A DNA stretch of 64,000 bases from Bicyclus anynana (GCF_947172395.1 NC_069101.1:186001-250000); one strand, 5' to 3'; shown: positions 8,936 to 21,396, counted from the first letter of the stretch. Program-made: numbers and translations. The notes: generated by a model from the sequence alone, not told the origin.

Positions 8936-11276
8936 ATACGTATTGGTACAAGCCACTTTCAGTCAGCAATCTGACCCAGAAACACTAAAAGGTACTCGAA
9001 AAAAGTGTTTCAATCAATTTCCAACTTACAAAAAAGCTCTTAATAATCGCGAACACAACTAGGTCGTGGCCTCAACCTAAAATAAGTTGCGTTTAACTCT
9101 TAACCCGTATATTTAACCCATAACCGTGTTCCCCATTACCCAGTAGAATGGCACAAACGACGCCTGGATATTGTACATAGTTATAAAAAGGACAAAATAG
9201 GTTTAAAAACATTCAGTTTTGTACATCCGTTTGCGTTGCTTTAACCTAGTATAAGTTAAATGAACGCAAACGAATGTAGAAACATAATAAATACGCGTAT
9301 TGATTGTATCTACCATGCTGATAGTGATTCAGATATATGTAGTTTAAAGTTACATATTAACGGTGCCATTTCCAGTGATACATTAGAATACTTGTTATTG
9401 TAACTTTTAGAAAATTAAAGTCAAAATCACTTTTTTTAAGTAGATGACAAGATAGTGCTACTGCAACATCACTCGTTTTCTTTAATGCATATCATTAGCA
9501 TCAGTTGAAAGTGATTTTATTAGCTTTTTAAGAAAATATGTTAGTTAGAGAAAATGAATCTAAGACAGTTGGACATGTTAAAAATGATTTATAGGTTATG
9601 ATTGTTAGATTAAAAAAATTTAATACTAGCAAATATCACGCCTTTTATCCGATCTACAGTTTATTGCAAACTCTCTGAGCGGTCCAAACGAGTAACTTGT
9701 GACAAGAATTAATACTGTCCGTAATTGGATAAACTGTTGGTTAAACTGCTTTCGGAAGCATATTTACACGCTAAAATTATATCTATTGTGATAATAATAC
9801 GGGTGAATATTGAATGAAGAATATACGTTGTGTTTATTTATTTATGACATTTTGTGCTTGAATGATTAACTTAGAATAAAGGTAAAGCTACTCATGTCAC
9901 ATTGTACGAGTAGGTAGTAACTTGACTCTTTGCGAAGAAACACTTACTTGAGATATTAGTCAGCATTTTACGATGTAGATATTCTCAAGTAGGTGTTACT
10001 TACTTAGCATCAAGTAAACATTGTAAATAAGTTTTTGTCATAAGTTAACGTTTAAGTATATAAGTTAGTTTATAAGTAACTAACACATTCTATTTTTACT
10101 AACATAATTATGAACCTTTTGAAGCTTGAAATAAAGTATTATTATTATTATTATAAGTGTGATCTTTTTAGACATACTATTATGACAATATGATATATTC
10201 CATATTATTCTAAAGGAGTGCTAAAACCAGGCACTAAAATATAAATGTTTATTTCAAAATCGTTTAGTTAATGAATAGAGGAATGAGGACGCGTCAAAAT
10301 CGTCGAAATACTCGTACCTTCTTGTTTCGAATAGGATACAATGCGCGACTACGTCGTAGCCACAGCCAGCGTAGACCTGTCTACGTCGTAGGCAGTACTA
10401 CGAGTACGTCTTTATGCCAGGACCAAGACACTGGCTTTTCTTAGCAAGCGTTTTATGGCCAAGACATAATATTAGAGTGTTTGTCTATTATATCGACAAC
10501 TGTGACCCGTTTTAATAATTTCGATATTATGCTGGATATAATAATGTTTCAAAGTTTGTAAATAAATATACGAGGGCAAATTCGTCCGAAAAATATTAAT
10601 TCCAGGTGAACTAAGTGGCGGGTGGCAGTTACATACTATTTATTAAGTCATAAACAAATATATCTAGTAATTATATCTGTAACTTATAGAATAACAATTG
10701 TATTAAAATAAAAACGATATTACGCGAGTGTGCTGATATATTGAACCACAAATTCGACAAAGGCATTCTCTCCGCACGCCGTAAAGTGCGCCCGATATAT
10801 CACCGACCACTTTAAACCGACGCACGTAACGGGAAAACAACACTTTTTTACACATCTTCATCGCAATTTATTTCCCTTGGTTTAGGGACTCGATTTATTT
10901 GTTGACGAATAGCCGGTCGCAGGTGTGCGCCGCGCCTAAATTCAACAAGAACCTCTAATATTACATCTTATTACTTAGAAAATAAGGTTGATTTTCACTT
11001 GATGCTACATTTCTAGCGTGGGTTGTAACAAGTTGATGTAGGCCGATTGACGCGAGTATGTGGCGAAGGGTGAAGGCGGGAAATTTTCTACGTAAACGTT
11101 GATACGTGGGTCAAATGTATCAATAGAGATTTTCTCCTAAACATTTCCGTTTTTCTCCATTTCAGCAATACGAGAAATTTACGAAAAAAGAGTGAAGTAA
11201 TTTACGCTGAACTATTTTCTTTTCTTTAATATGACTACTAGTGGCCGCTGTAATAAAACCATAATTTATAACAACA
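8936..11276. other. intergenic, no gene seen
   Basis: No supportable coding frame. It contains the foldback at 9222 and a (TAT)n microsatellite near 10137-10156. That repeat follows GAAATAAAG and probably marks an old LINE 3' end. Around 10330-10400 a short GC-richer tract repeats TAGAC/CTACGTCGTAG words. Confidence 0.5.
9222..9278. repeat. foldback hairpin, 16-bp outer stem plus 6-bp inner stem
   Basis: The arms TACATCCGTTTGCGTT (9222-9237) and AACGCAAACGAATGTA (9263-9278) pair at 15 of 16 positions. Inside them TTTAAC (9240-9245) pairs exactly with GTTAAA (9255-9260) around a 9-base loop. The 57-base fold has pre-miRNA-like size but could equally be a MITE relic. Confidence 0.75.
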
Positions 11277-11498
11277 CTAGCTGACGCCACGCGGTTTCAC
11301 CCGCATGGTTCCCATTCCCGTAGGAATATGGGGATAATATATATAGCCTATAGCCTTTCTCGATTAATAGGCTATCTAACACAGAAATAATTTTTCAAAT
11401 CGACCTGTACCAAATAGTTCCTGAGATTAGCGCGTTCAATCAAACAGACAAAGAAACAAACTTCTCTTCAGTCTTCAGCTTTATAATATTAGTATAGG
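11277..11498 (-). mobile_element. non-autonomous Helitron, CTAG family 2
   Basis: Read on the minus strand it starts CTATACTAATATTATAAAG and ends in a GC-rich hairpin followed by CTAG, the usual 3' end of Helitrons (CTRR). The interior has the CCCGTAGGAATA and AGGCTATCTAAC blocks shared with 15666 and 16665. There is no coding capacity, so it depends on an autonomous helicase/Rep element elsewhere. Confidence 0.78.
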
Positions 11499-12110
11499 TT
11501 TAATACCCATATTTGTTTTAAAAAGTGGTGGTTTTCGCTTAACGTAGAAACAAAAGACTACAGATTATAAGTATTATATAGAAGTATAACTGACCGTATT
11601 AGTGATATATCATTCGTTTCATCATCACCATCATTCGCATTCATCACATAAAAGCGACTGCGGCTATTAGAATTTTACTCTTAAATTTATAAAGGGAGAG
11701 AAAGTTCGTATGATAATACTTTAACGCAAATGAAATCGCAGGTATTTCCTAGCGGTTAGCTGGCCTTTCCTTAGAAAAGGTCAAATTCCAAAACCTATAT
11801 TTTAAGCGGTCCAAGAGTCCATTTTAGGACAACTTACGTACTCTGATCAGTTTGTGACGTCACCAACCAACGGAGCCTTCCCAGCACATGTCAGTGTGTT
11901 CTCTGAATCTCTACAACGTTATCTTTATTCGGTGCTGAGCTTCCTCTGGCTAAGTGGTCCTTAATTTACAAGCGATCAGCGTTGTATTTTTATTATATTT
12001 TTATATTGAACGTGAAGAGAAAACTTTGTGTATATTTTTAGAAATATTACGCAATCTGAAGGTAGTAAAATTTGACACAGTTAAATTTTTGGCAACAGAA
12101 CCTTCTATTC

Positions 12111-12421
12111 GTCGTCATCAACTCATATTCGGCTCACTGCTGAGCTCAAGTCTCCTCTCAGAATGAGAGGGGTAAGGCCAATAGTCCACCACGCTGGCCC
12201 AATGCGGATTGGCAGACTTCACACACGCAGAGAAATAAGATCTCTCTCTGGTATGCAGGTTTCCTCACGATGTTTTCCTTCACCGTTTGAGACACGTGAT
12301 ATTTAATTTCTTAAAATGCACACAACTGTAAAGTTGGAGGTGCATGCCCCGGACCGGATTCGAACCCACACCCTCCGGAATCGGAGGCAGAGGTCATATC
12401 CACTGGGCTATCACGGCCATT
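12111..12421 (-). mobile_element. tRNA-derived SINE family A, full copy with target-site duplication
   Basis: The minus strand reads from a tRNA-like head with box A TAGCCCAGTGG and box B GGTTCGAATCC, then an unrelated body, to a tail near TTGATGACGAC. The 11-base ACCTTCTATTC occurs on both sides (12100-12110 and 12422-12432), an intact target-site duplication that sets the ends exactly. This matches LINE-mobilised insertion. The same family occurs at 28392, 21111 and 50517. Confidence 0.93.
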
Positions 12422-12540
12422 ACCTTCTATTCATAAAGGTTGAAATATATTAAAGACATAATATAAATATAGAAAGACAATTTTTCAACTTCCGTATAAG
12501 TTTAAGTTATTTTTTTTTAAGTAATATACATCAATAACTC

Positions 12541-12660
12541 CACGATTAAGGGATCGGGCTCAACACCGAGTCCTGAGTTCGATCCCAGCCCACTAAATTA
12601 TTAAAATGTTCTCTCCAAGCACTAGCTGCTAACTTAGAACTATAGAGAATAACAGAATAT
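12541..12660 (+). mobile_element. SINE family C fragment
   Basis: GGGCTCAACACCGAGTCCTG followed by the B-box-like GAGTTCGATCCCAGCCC matches the 2509 and 36623 copies. Ends uncertain. Confidence 0.5.
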
Positions 12661-15319
12661 TAACCATGTTTAAAAGACATTTATTAAATAATCATTTTAA
12701 CATGAAAATGGAACCGACTTCAAAGACATATTTCAGTTATTTTGATTTTAAGACAAAACTATTTAACAGATTTTTATGAAAACAAAATGGGACCAATCAG
12801 GAATTATATTCTTTCAAACAAAAAAAGAATTTACAAAATTGCGTAACAAATGACGAAGTTATGAGGTAACAAACATTAAAAAAAAAACATGCGCGTCGTA
12901 TTTAGAACCTCCTTCTTTTTTTTGGAGTCGGTTAAAAACTAAATCAATAATTAAAAAATTGTCAGTTGCACATCAAAAGTGAAAGCTACTTATGAGCACG
13001 CAAGCCCCACTCTAAGAGTGTTCAGCGTACTGAAGACTTTTAGGACTTATTTTTTAAATGTTTATTTCAAACGTTACAAAAAAATGTTGTAATATAAAGG
13101 CTTCTCGTCTCATGGTTTGCACCACAGGCGGAGGCGGGTCGCTGCGGAGGGAATTTATGGCGGTTACCTACGCACTGTGGGGATTTATGTCGCGGCCCGT
13201 CGCCGGCACTCGCCAACTTACAGTTTTTGTGATAGACCGCCTGATTGAGCGCCCGCCCGCCCCCGCCCGCCGCCCGCGCCTGCCGCTAACTGCGCCCGCA
13301 TAATACCGCCATGAGACCTGTATAATATAATAATTGTCACGCGCTGGATATCTGTACGCGATGAGCGATGACGTCGTTCCAAAATATTACGAGGCGTTGT
13401 TTCGTGCCAAAAAATCCAAACATAACTCTTAAATTACGAAGCCGAGAGCTGTAGATAATGTAACGCATAATAGGAGTTTTATGAGCAAGTTGTTTGCCAG
13501 TTCATAATATATTTTATCTGGTCTCGGGCACACTTTATATCTTCTTCTACTTCTAAACTAAGAAAAACAACTAGGTGCTAAAAAACTCAAAGGTTTCTAT
13601 CAAAACTGAAATTTTAAATTTTAAATAATTTATCGCGCACACCAACTATCAAAACTTGCATGGACCAATAAAGAATTAAGAGTTCCTTTTACTTTAACGA
13701 CAAATAAGCAGTGAAACTTTTCCGATAACCTTGTATCCACAATTCCACTGCCCTATATACAGAATTATGAGATTATAGGATATAAGAGTTATAAAAATAA
13801 AATTGTTGAAAATAATGTGGTATTTTGAATTAAAATTATCCCTCGCTTTAACAGAATGAAATTATATTTAAGCCGAATAAATTTTTTAGTGTATAAAAAT
13901 AGCTTCAATATAATTTACTTTTAAATCAACTGAGATTGACCCGAGTGCCACAAAATAACGTCATCCTTTGTAACCCGGCGCACTTGGACCCAAAATTCGA
14001 AAGCTTTTACCCATTAACCTATTAAAAATGAAAACTCACTTATCCCAATTCCACGTTTTACTTACACCCGCCGGCGACTCGACAAAGAGACTCGGCGATG
14101 TTTTGTTGAATATTTCATATCTTTCGGCTTCCATATTTAAAACTAGTCGCTTAGTTGCAAAGCTCAAATTATTGCAGGAACATGCACTTTGTTGTTGGGG
14201 AGAATTCCCGATCAGTGTTCGACTTTGTCAATTGTTAGGAACATTTAAGTATATGACATGCTTTTATGGGGAAGTACTACCGCCTATTATGTACTACTGT
14301 GATTAAGCAGCATTGTTTTATTTCGTGCTGAATAGTATGTTTGATGCATAGGTTAAGCACTATGTCTCAGTGATAGACGCGGTTCATTTCTCGAGTAGGA
14401 TACGGTCTTCGCAGGCCCCGCAAAATGTTGCTTTAGAGGCCACAGCAATGATTATTTTATACTATAGATAGGTTTCACGCATACAAAATCACCGCAAAAA
14501 GTGATCCGAATTTAGCGACTCCACTGAGCGCACAAATCCACAGTTTTGTGTTTACTTACATTATATATTTATGTATATTTAGTTTTTACACTTCCTAAAC
14601 CCACAACTCGTCATTGTAGACGATATTTAGGTATTATGTGTTTAAATAACTTACGTTGTTTAAAAAGCGACTAAATTAAATGAAGACAATTATGATAATT
14701 AATTATATATTATTATTAAACATTTGTCCGCCTCAGTTTTGATGCGCTAGTGCCCTATCTCTAGTAGGTATAAATTAAAAAAAGCGAGTACGTAGCAGAT
14801 TATTTCCGTCCAATTTAGTAGTTTAAGTTTGTGTTGTTAAAGTTGGTTCGGCAATAGTCTATACTACGGGGACCAAACCTATGACATTCTAGTGCTGAGT
14901 CCGAGCCTTTACCGTCGAGCAATTGAAGCTTATGAATATGGACTACTTTGCAGAGTTTGAACTCCGTGTAAAACCGAATTCAACGATAAAATTAAAATAT
15001 AAATGCTTCGTACAATTAAAACTTCGGTAAAACATTAAACGTAAACATTTCGTTAATTTACAATTTTATTTCATAACACAATAACGGTTAAAGTTTACCC
15101 ACTTGATTTCATTAACATTACAATAATTGTCCGCGCGCAATTACTGCAATTACTGCGAAACAATCGTCGCGTTATCGTCGGCCGGACGATGCACTCGCGA
15201 CACAACGGACGGATGCGGATCATCCGCCGGTAAGCTGCGGATTGTCGCGCGTTGCGCAATAAGCCGTGTGTTGTACCATTTCATTGTGACCATTTCATTT
15301 GATTGTCTTTATGTAATTA
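12661..15319. other. intergenic, no gene seen
   Basis: No supportable host gene. A GC-rich island lies at about 13190-13300, with C-rich words of the CCCGCC type. Short frames at 13058 and 14028 have no recognisable content. The C-rich tract could form an i-motif or G-quadruplex on the other strand. Confidence 0.5.
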
Positions 15320-15665
15320 CTAGCGAACGCCCGCGACTTCGTCCGCGTGAAACTCGATGTAAACTTTCAACTACTCCTATCCTACCCCTACCCCTACCCT
15401 ACCTCTAGCCTACCCCTACCCCTACCCTACTCCTACCTACCCCTATCTTACTTTTCTGGTTGGTTTTTAACACGTTGTGTCCGAAAAACCTAAATATCTT
15501 ACGGAACCCTATTTTTTCCAAAATAAAATTTAGCCTATGTTACTTGTGGATAATGTAGCTTTCGAATGGTGAAAGTATTTTTAAAATCGGTCCAGTAGTT
15601 TTTGAGCCTATTCCTTACAAACAAACATACAAACAAAGTTTTTCTCTTTATAATATTAGTATAGA
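15320..15665 (-). mobile_element. non-autonomous Helitron, CTAG family 1, with internal minisatellite
   Basis: On the minus strand it begins TCTATACTAATATTATAAAG and ends with a GCGGACG...CGTTCG hairpin then CTAG. The interior at about 15371-15450 is an irregular CCTACCCCTA tandem array, which makes this copy longer than its relatives. Its 5' end touches the CTAG of the next Helitron at 15666 with no intervening base. Confidence 0.85.
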
Positions 15666-15830
15666 CTAGCTGACGCCGCGCGGTATCACCCGTGCAGTTC
15701 CCGTTCCCGTAGGAATACGGAGATTATATATAGCCTATAGCCTTCCTTGAGAAATGGGCTATCTAACGGTGAAACAATTTTTCAAATCGAACCGTAGTTC
15801 ATGAGATTAGTTTATTTTATCGTAATGAAA
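15666..15830 (-). mobile_element. non-autonomous Helitron, CTAG family 2, 5'-truncated
   Basis: The minus-strand 3' end has the GCGCGGCGTCAG-CTAG terminus. The interior matches 11277 (CCCGTAGGAATAC, AGCCTATAGCC, GGGCTATCTAAC). Similarity stops near CATGAGATTAG, so the TC-type 5' end is missing. Confidence 0.78.
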
Positions 15831-15954
15831 AAGATTAAGTAAAACGTGTGATTATTTTTTTAACCAATCATGGTAAAATGGTGCAACACTGTCAGTCATA
15901 ACATAAAGAATGCCAATGAATGTTCAAAGGCCTTTTTGTAAGCATTTCTCAGTA

Positions 15955-16075
15955 CTAGGCCGCTGACATCCAGCTTCTTGAAATTAACGTTGCAGTCCAC
16001 CTAGTGGGATATATGTGTTTTACCATGCGAGGTCGTCATTCCAGCACTTTGAGACCCTAAAGACTACTAAAGACT
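15955..16075 (-). mobile_element. RTE-type LINE fragment
   Basis: The sequence holds CAGTCCACCTAGTGGG and CGAGGTCGTCATTCCAGCAC, the same order as the C-terminal coding part of the RTE fragments at 40604 and 48868. It is short and degenerate, with no frame. Confidence 0.55.
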
Positions 16076-16654
16076 AGTCTGGCAAGTTCGCTGATAACAC
16101 TCCCATGACATGCGGGCGACGGGGGGAAAGACTGCGCGGGTATGAAATCGTACGTGTGGGGAAGTGAGGTGCATCAGTCGCGGGTTAATTCATCGCTACT
16201 CGCCCCGCGGCCCGCGCCGACCATCGGGAGTGTTACGAACGAAGTGGCGAAGCTATAGAGTACGAAGTTGCCATTTAAACAAATTATATCATCCGTCGGC
16301 AATTCGAACTGAGTTTTCGCACAAAGACATCAGTTTCCAGTATCTTATTATAGCTAGATAGATATGGTACAACTACAAACAGCATGGTTCAAAGTTCATA
16401 ATAATTTGAAGCTTGCCGTGACGGCGGCGGCGCGGGGCGGCGCGGGGCGGGGGGCCCGCGGTGGCGGAATATTTAATTAAAGCTATTAATTAGAACGGAT
16501 CAAAGATAACCGCGTCGTTAATATTTCAGCTTCCGTCTTGCGCCGTGGCGGAGGATGTACTCCACAACAATGTACCTGTTAGCTACAGGACTGGCTGAGT
16601 GGCTGACTATTCGCTAGCTGTATGTTGGCTTGTATAAAAGCTTATCGTGTTGCA
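16076..16654. other. intergenic, GC island and AT-rich block
   Basis: No gene seen. At 16422-16456 are GGC repeats and G runs. They are followed directly by TTTAATTAAAGCTATTAATTAG-type homeodomain-like AT motifs and ATCAAAGATAA (TCF-like plus GATA-like words) up to about 16512. This pairing looks like a regulatory island but is unproven. Confidence 0.35.
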
Positions 16655-16664
16655 TCTATACTAA

Positions 16665-16863
16665 TCTATACTAATATATAAATCTGAAGAGTTTGTTTGA
16701 TTGATTGAACGCGCTAATCTCAAGAACTAGTGATCCGATTTAAAAAATTCTTTCAGTGTTAGATAGCCCATTTATCGAGGAAGGGTATAGACTATAATTA
16801 TAATATCCCCGTTTTCCTACGGGAACGGGAACCACGCGGGTAAAACCGCGCGGCTTCAACTAG
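16665..16863 (+). mobile_element. non-autonomous Helitron, CTAG family 2
   Basis: It starts TCTATACTAATATATAAA and ends CGCGCGGCTTCAACTAG, with the foldback CGCGG-GTAAAA-CCGCG just before the end. A second copy of the first ten bases (TCTATACTAA) lies immediately upstream at 16655-16664. No coding capacity. Confidence 0.85.
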
Positions 16864-17084
16864 TGTCATATAAAATTTCCTTTGTCTCAATATTATTAAA
16901 CTGTATGTACTTAAAGTAACAAACTAACTATGAGCCTCATCAAAAACCTCACTCAGCGGCTGATGTAGCAGGCTATTTTCACAGTCAATCTGCGTGATCC
17001 AAAAAATGAGACCCATAGTACCCAAAATAACCGAATTGTACCTAAAGTAACCCGCTGAATGCTAGCTAGCGGCTCAAGACTATT

Positions 17085-17156
17085 CTGTTTGAACGTCCTT
17101 TTCTAGATGTCTATGTCCAGCAGTAGACATCCACCGGCTGATTATGATGATGATGA
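17085..17156 (+). mobile_element. RTE-type LINE 3' tail
   Basis: ATGTCTATGTCCAGCAGTAG, CCACCGGCTGAT and an ATGATGATG tail match the reversed tail at 40604. It is a short 3' remnant. Confidence 0.65.
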
Positions 17157-19481
17157 CTTTAAACACGGCTAAGTGGTTTAGCGTATCAATGATATACCGC
17201 GTTACTATGACATGATTAAAGCACATAAACCACATAAGTTTATATGTAAAATTTCTCAAAACGAAGAAAATCACAATATTCACACAGTTTACTTAAAATA
17301 TGAATGCGGGACCTCAAAGTCTAAAGCCACACGGGCTGACCAATAGGACAACACGTATTTAAGGCTAGGAAATCTATGACAGCTTCTATTGCTAGATTTC
17401 TCTAAAACATAACCCACCAACCACCATATATCGCGCGTGATGGAAATGTACGTCGCGGGTGCGACAAAAAGACACTAATGCGCGCGACACACGACACAAG
17501 GAACTGATTTATGTCGCGGAAGCGGGTATGTCGCGACTCGCGCATTTGTCATAACACACAAAAAACGTATCTTGTGTTTTGTTGTTGAACGTCCCATTTT
17601 GTCGGCGTATTGTTATGGCCGCCATGTATCACACTAATATCGTAAATGAGAAAGTTTGTGAATCTGTTTGTCACTTCTTCGCGCTGGGATGTATCGAATA
17701 AATTCCAGGATGGAGACAGTTATATTTTATTAATCTTCTTTTTCTTGTCTTACTTTTTTACCATGTACCTATATTCTGTATATCGTTATAAGATATCTGT
17801 AGCATTATAACTTCCAAATGGATAAACCGCGTTGTTTTTCTTTCTTAATAGAAACATTATAATTTATTATCATTATCATTAAATCTGATAGTGATAGTTA
17901 CAAATTAAATATTATCAGGCTAAGCTTGCCAACCCACATTAGACCAGTTTGGTGGGTCTCTATCAACCTCTCTCCTGTAATAGATAGGTATCGACACGAA
18001 AGATTCCCTTTTTCCCGCTTAAGAACCGTGTCGCAGAACTACCGTCATTCTCGGCGGCTCTAATGGCGCGCGGTAATGTCTCAATCCGGCTGATTTATAG
18101 TCGCGCGACTAAACTCGTGACGTCACTGTCGCGTGCGCTCCGCCGCGACACTTGAGATGTGTCGCAGTGTCACGCGAGCTTGAGCAATAGTCTTGCTCGC
18201 TTATAAATGTTTATAATGTTAGAGCAGGTTTAATGCAACCAAGATTTGAATGAATGAAGCACTTTCTCATTGATCCAATAGCTACTCATACTTATTTAGG
18301 CTTCGGATCACGAGAACCAGGGTTCGAGTTCCAAGCTAGTCTATAAAATATTGAGGTTTTCTGTCATTGGCATTATCTCATAACATTACCTGACGATTAA
18401 ATTTGCTTATAGACTAAGTCCAATTGAAATAAATCAATTTTGGTTTTACCTTTTTCGACATCGATCAAATAAGTGTTTAACTTTATTTGCGTGTCAAGCT
18501 TGACTTTTTCATTTAGTAATGTTTGACAAATTTTCCAAACAAAGCCGCAAATTATCAAGTTATTTGACAAACACTTTGATCATTATTAAGGCGGTGTAAA
18601 AATTTTCCACCCCTGCGTCTCGTCACGTTAATAGCAGTATGGTTTCATCTTATATTTTATACAATTTTTAGCAAATAACCAAAATACTTAAAAAGAAATA
18701 TCGCAGCCGACGTGCAAATTACAGGAAATACGTAAATATGACGACAATGACAATTACCCCATAGTTGTAATTGTGCGGAGCGCTTAATTACAGCGCGCTC
18801 CAAGAGCCCGCTCTCATATAAATAACAAGGCACGGGGGAGCCTCCACCGGCGCGGAGTATGTTAAGGCGTACACACACACCTGTCAGTCGCGAAATATTA
18901 AATTGGCAGAAAATCACTGTCTGAGAGTCATAATGTATTTTGTTACACGAATACACGTTAAACGGGTTTATTTTATAAAAAGACATAATGGCAAAGGATC
19001 GGCTTTCATCTTCACATAAGAAGCTCTACTTATTAATAGTAAAATAATAGTAAATAATGTAAAGAATGATGATTTTTAAAGGTCAACTTGAGTTGAGTAT
19101 CTTTCCCTGATTAGAGTCTCTACAAATACTTTCAAAAGTGCTTGTAAACAAGGCTTACTAAAATGCACTCATAATTTTTTATTTGACACTCTGTTAAAAA
19201 CGTAAATTTTTTCGTCAATTAACATGATTGTAATATTGTACTTAAAGAATATTGAATGAAATGAATCTGGTACCAAAAAAACAACACTTAAAACAGAAAG
19301 AAGTAAAACTTAAAAAAAAACTACGTAGCTCGTACGTGGACTTATAATTAAACTAGTTCCAAAAGTTAACACTCGTTAATCCACAACAGAGTGAACACTC
19401 GCAGTTAATTAAATTCGAGGGATCAAAAATAAATGTAACTACTGAGAGTTCGACAGCGAGGCGGTGACTAAACTGTCACGA

Positions 19482-19546
19482 GTGACGCGGGTGACGCGAG
19501 TGACGAGGATGACGCGGGTGGCGTCAAACGTCACGCGTCACGTCAC
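19482..19546. promoter_or_regulatory. cluster of TGACG/CGTCA half-sites
   Basis: Four TGACG words spaced 9-10 bases apart are followed by a run of CGTCA words on the opposite strand, all within 65 bases. TGACG is the half-site of CREB/ATF-type bZIP factors. The regular spacing also fits a decaying 9-base tandem repeat. Confidence 0.4.
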
Positions 19547-20249
19547 AGTGAATTTATCATCCGCGTATCGACGGGCCCGGGGCGAGGGGTCCCAGCGGAT
19601 ACTGGATCCTTTGTCATCCGAATGGTATATAATGGTACAGGATTTCAAGAGTGGGCTCTTTGCAAGGAAGCTTGTTTCGGTAACTATTGCCATTTGCCGA
19701 TATGCTTACCTATAATATATTTTTTGGTTAGCTTTGCTACTTGGCGGCAGAACAATCAGCATAGCTGTATGTATTTCACGTATTAAGACACTCAATCACT
19801 ATTTCGATATCAAGTGCCAAACTATTATATTATTATTAACTTACTTATGTTTTAAGTCACGGTATGGAACAATTTTTTATAGATTAGATTTCCATCATAC
19901 AATTATTAATTGAGATTATTAATTAAATCTACAACACTTTACGCCTAAATACCTCCACAATAAACAATCAAACATTTTATTCTTAAAGGTATGGTGGTGA
20001 GTGAATAAAAATCATAGTTCTTTTTGATAATAAGGCAAAAAAGGCTTGACTGGCAAGTGTCAGATGCATGGGTAAAATTCGGACTTTGTCGGATGTTCTA
20101 AGTATCTGAATCCTTGACATCGTATACTTTATCTAAATACAATACATTCAACTTATTTAGTCACGGATACAATAGGCGAATGTCATTAGTAATTTGCCAT
20201 GTTATTTAAGCACAAGTATGGGCAATATTCTCAATCCCCTCTAACTATT

Positions 20250-20365
20250 CGGAAAAAACTGTGTTAGGACTTAGGAGTGAGTACGACAACATCCTAGCGG
20301 GTGAGGATCGAACTACGAGCCCTCGGTGATGAGTCCATTCCCTTTCCTTTAGCTATTGAGGCTCC
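20250..20365 (-). mobile_element. SINE family C fragment, reversed
   Basis: Read on the minus strand it gives GAGCCTCAATAGC-like, GGACTCATCACCGAGGG and a B-box-like GTTCGATCCTCACC, matching 36623. Ends approximate. Confidence 0.6.
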
Positions 20366-21110
20366 TTGCAGACATTTACTCTCTCATTACTGCAACCAGT
20401 CGACGTTGATACGCGACGTTGACGTTGTACAATTGATACAATTATAGCAGATTTTGATAAAACATTCAACACAAAACATGTTTCATCATCAAAATTTTAT
20501 TGTATACACGAATAAACTGAAATGCTAAGAAGAAGTGTTGTAATTCGGGCGTGTAGTACGAAAAAGCATATCTAACGAAAACAATGTAGCGACAGACGGG
20601 TGCGGGACAAGACATTACCACTTGAAGCTTTTGATCTCAAATTTATATTCAAATTATTAAAGTTGTACGAAGAAAAGAACTTTGAGAGGCTTTTACTCAA
20701 AGCCTTTCATGAAGCTAATAAAAATATGTACTTTACTTTGAACACATCACAGATCTGCTCCCGTTGTTTGATTTTGTTATGCGATAACAAAGTAGCTCAT
20801 AATATTATTCTTAACAATATTATATCAGATTCTTTAGTAGCTTGCTTTTGAAGTGGATAACAAATCATGCTTCTTAATATCTTTGATTGATTGTATGTTT
20901 GTTATACTTTTACGCCTAAGCCAACTTACCGATTTTAAAAACTATTTCGCCAAAGCTACATTCTCAGCGAGTGAAGTAGGCTTTATTTTTATCCCCGTAT
21001 TTCCACTGAAACGGAAACTACTCGAGTGAATCTGTGAGTCGTTCGGTAGCTGCACAAAATAATATTTAGTGTGCAAAAGTACATCCTTTACTTGTAACAG
21101 GAACATTAAC

Positions 21111-21396
21111 AAAGGCCAATAGTCTACCACGCTGGCCGAATGCGGATTGACAGACTTCACACACGTAGGGAATTGAGAAAGCAGGTTTCCTTCTGGTATG
21201 TTTTTCCTTCACCGTTGAGACACGTGATATTTAATTTACAATGCACACAACTGTTGTGTGCATTTTAAGAAAGTTGTGTGCATTTTAAGTAAATGTGTGC
21301 AAAAAAAGTTAGAGGTGCTTGTCCCGGACCGGATTCGAACACACACCCACCGGAATCGGAGGCAGAGATCATGTCTACTGGGCTATCATAGCTATT
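21111..21396 (-). mobile_element. SINE family A, diverged copy
   Basis: It matches the 12111 copy from the GGCCAATAGTC block to the tRNA-like head. Box B survives as GGATTCGAACAC reversed and box A as CTACTGGGCTATCATAG reversed. The TGTGTGCATTTTAAG segment is duplicated internally near 21252-21290. The tail end is missing. Confidence 0.8.

Larger units (their letters stand above)
17157..21110. other. intergenic, no gene seen
   Basis: No supportable coding frame. A degenerate tRNA-like repeat (GGGTTCGAGTTCC) at about 18298-18420 has a relative at 50870. A reversed SINE C-like fragment lies at about 20250-20365. A CRE-half-site cluster at 19482 is listed separately. Short frames at 18657 and 20600 resemble nothing I can name. 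Confidence 0.5.

Noticed and set aside
15371..15450. CCTACCCC-type array considered as telomeric repeat
   Set aside because: The insect telomere unit is TTAGG. This array is irregular and inside a Helitron.
18657..18986. 109-codon minus-strand frame
   Set aside because: Random-looking residue content and no similarity I can recall. No splice or promoter context.
20600..20851. 83-codon frame rich in Leu/Lys/Phe
   Set aside because: Briefly considered as a transposase scrap, but no family signature could be found.
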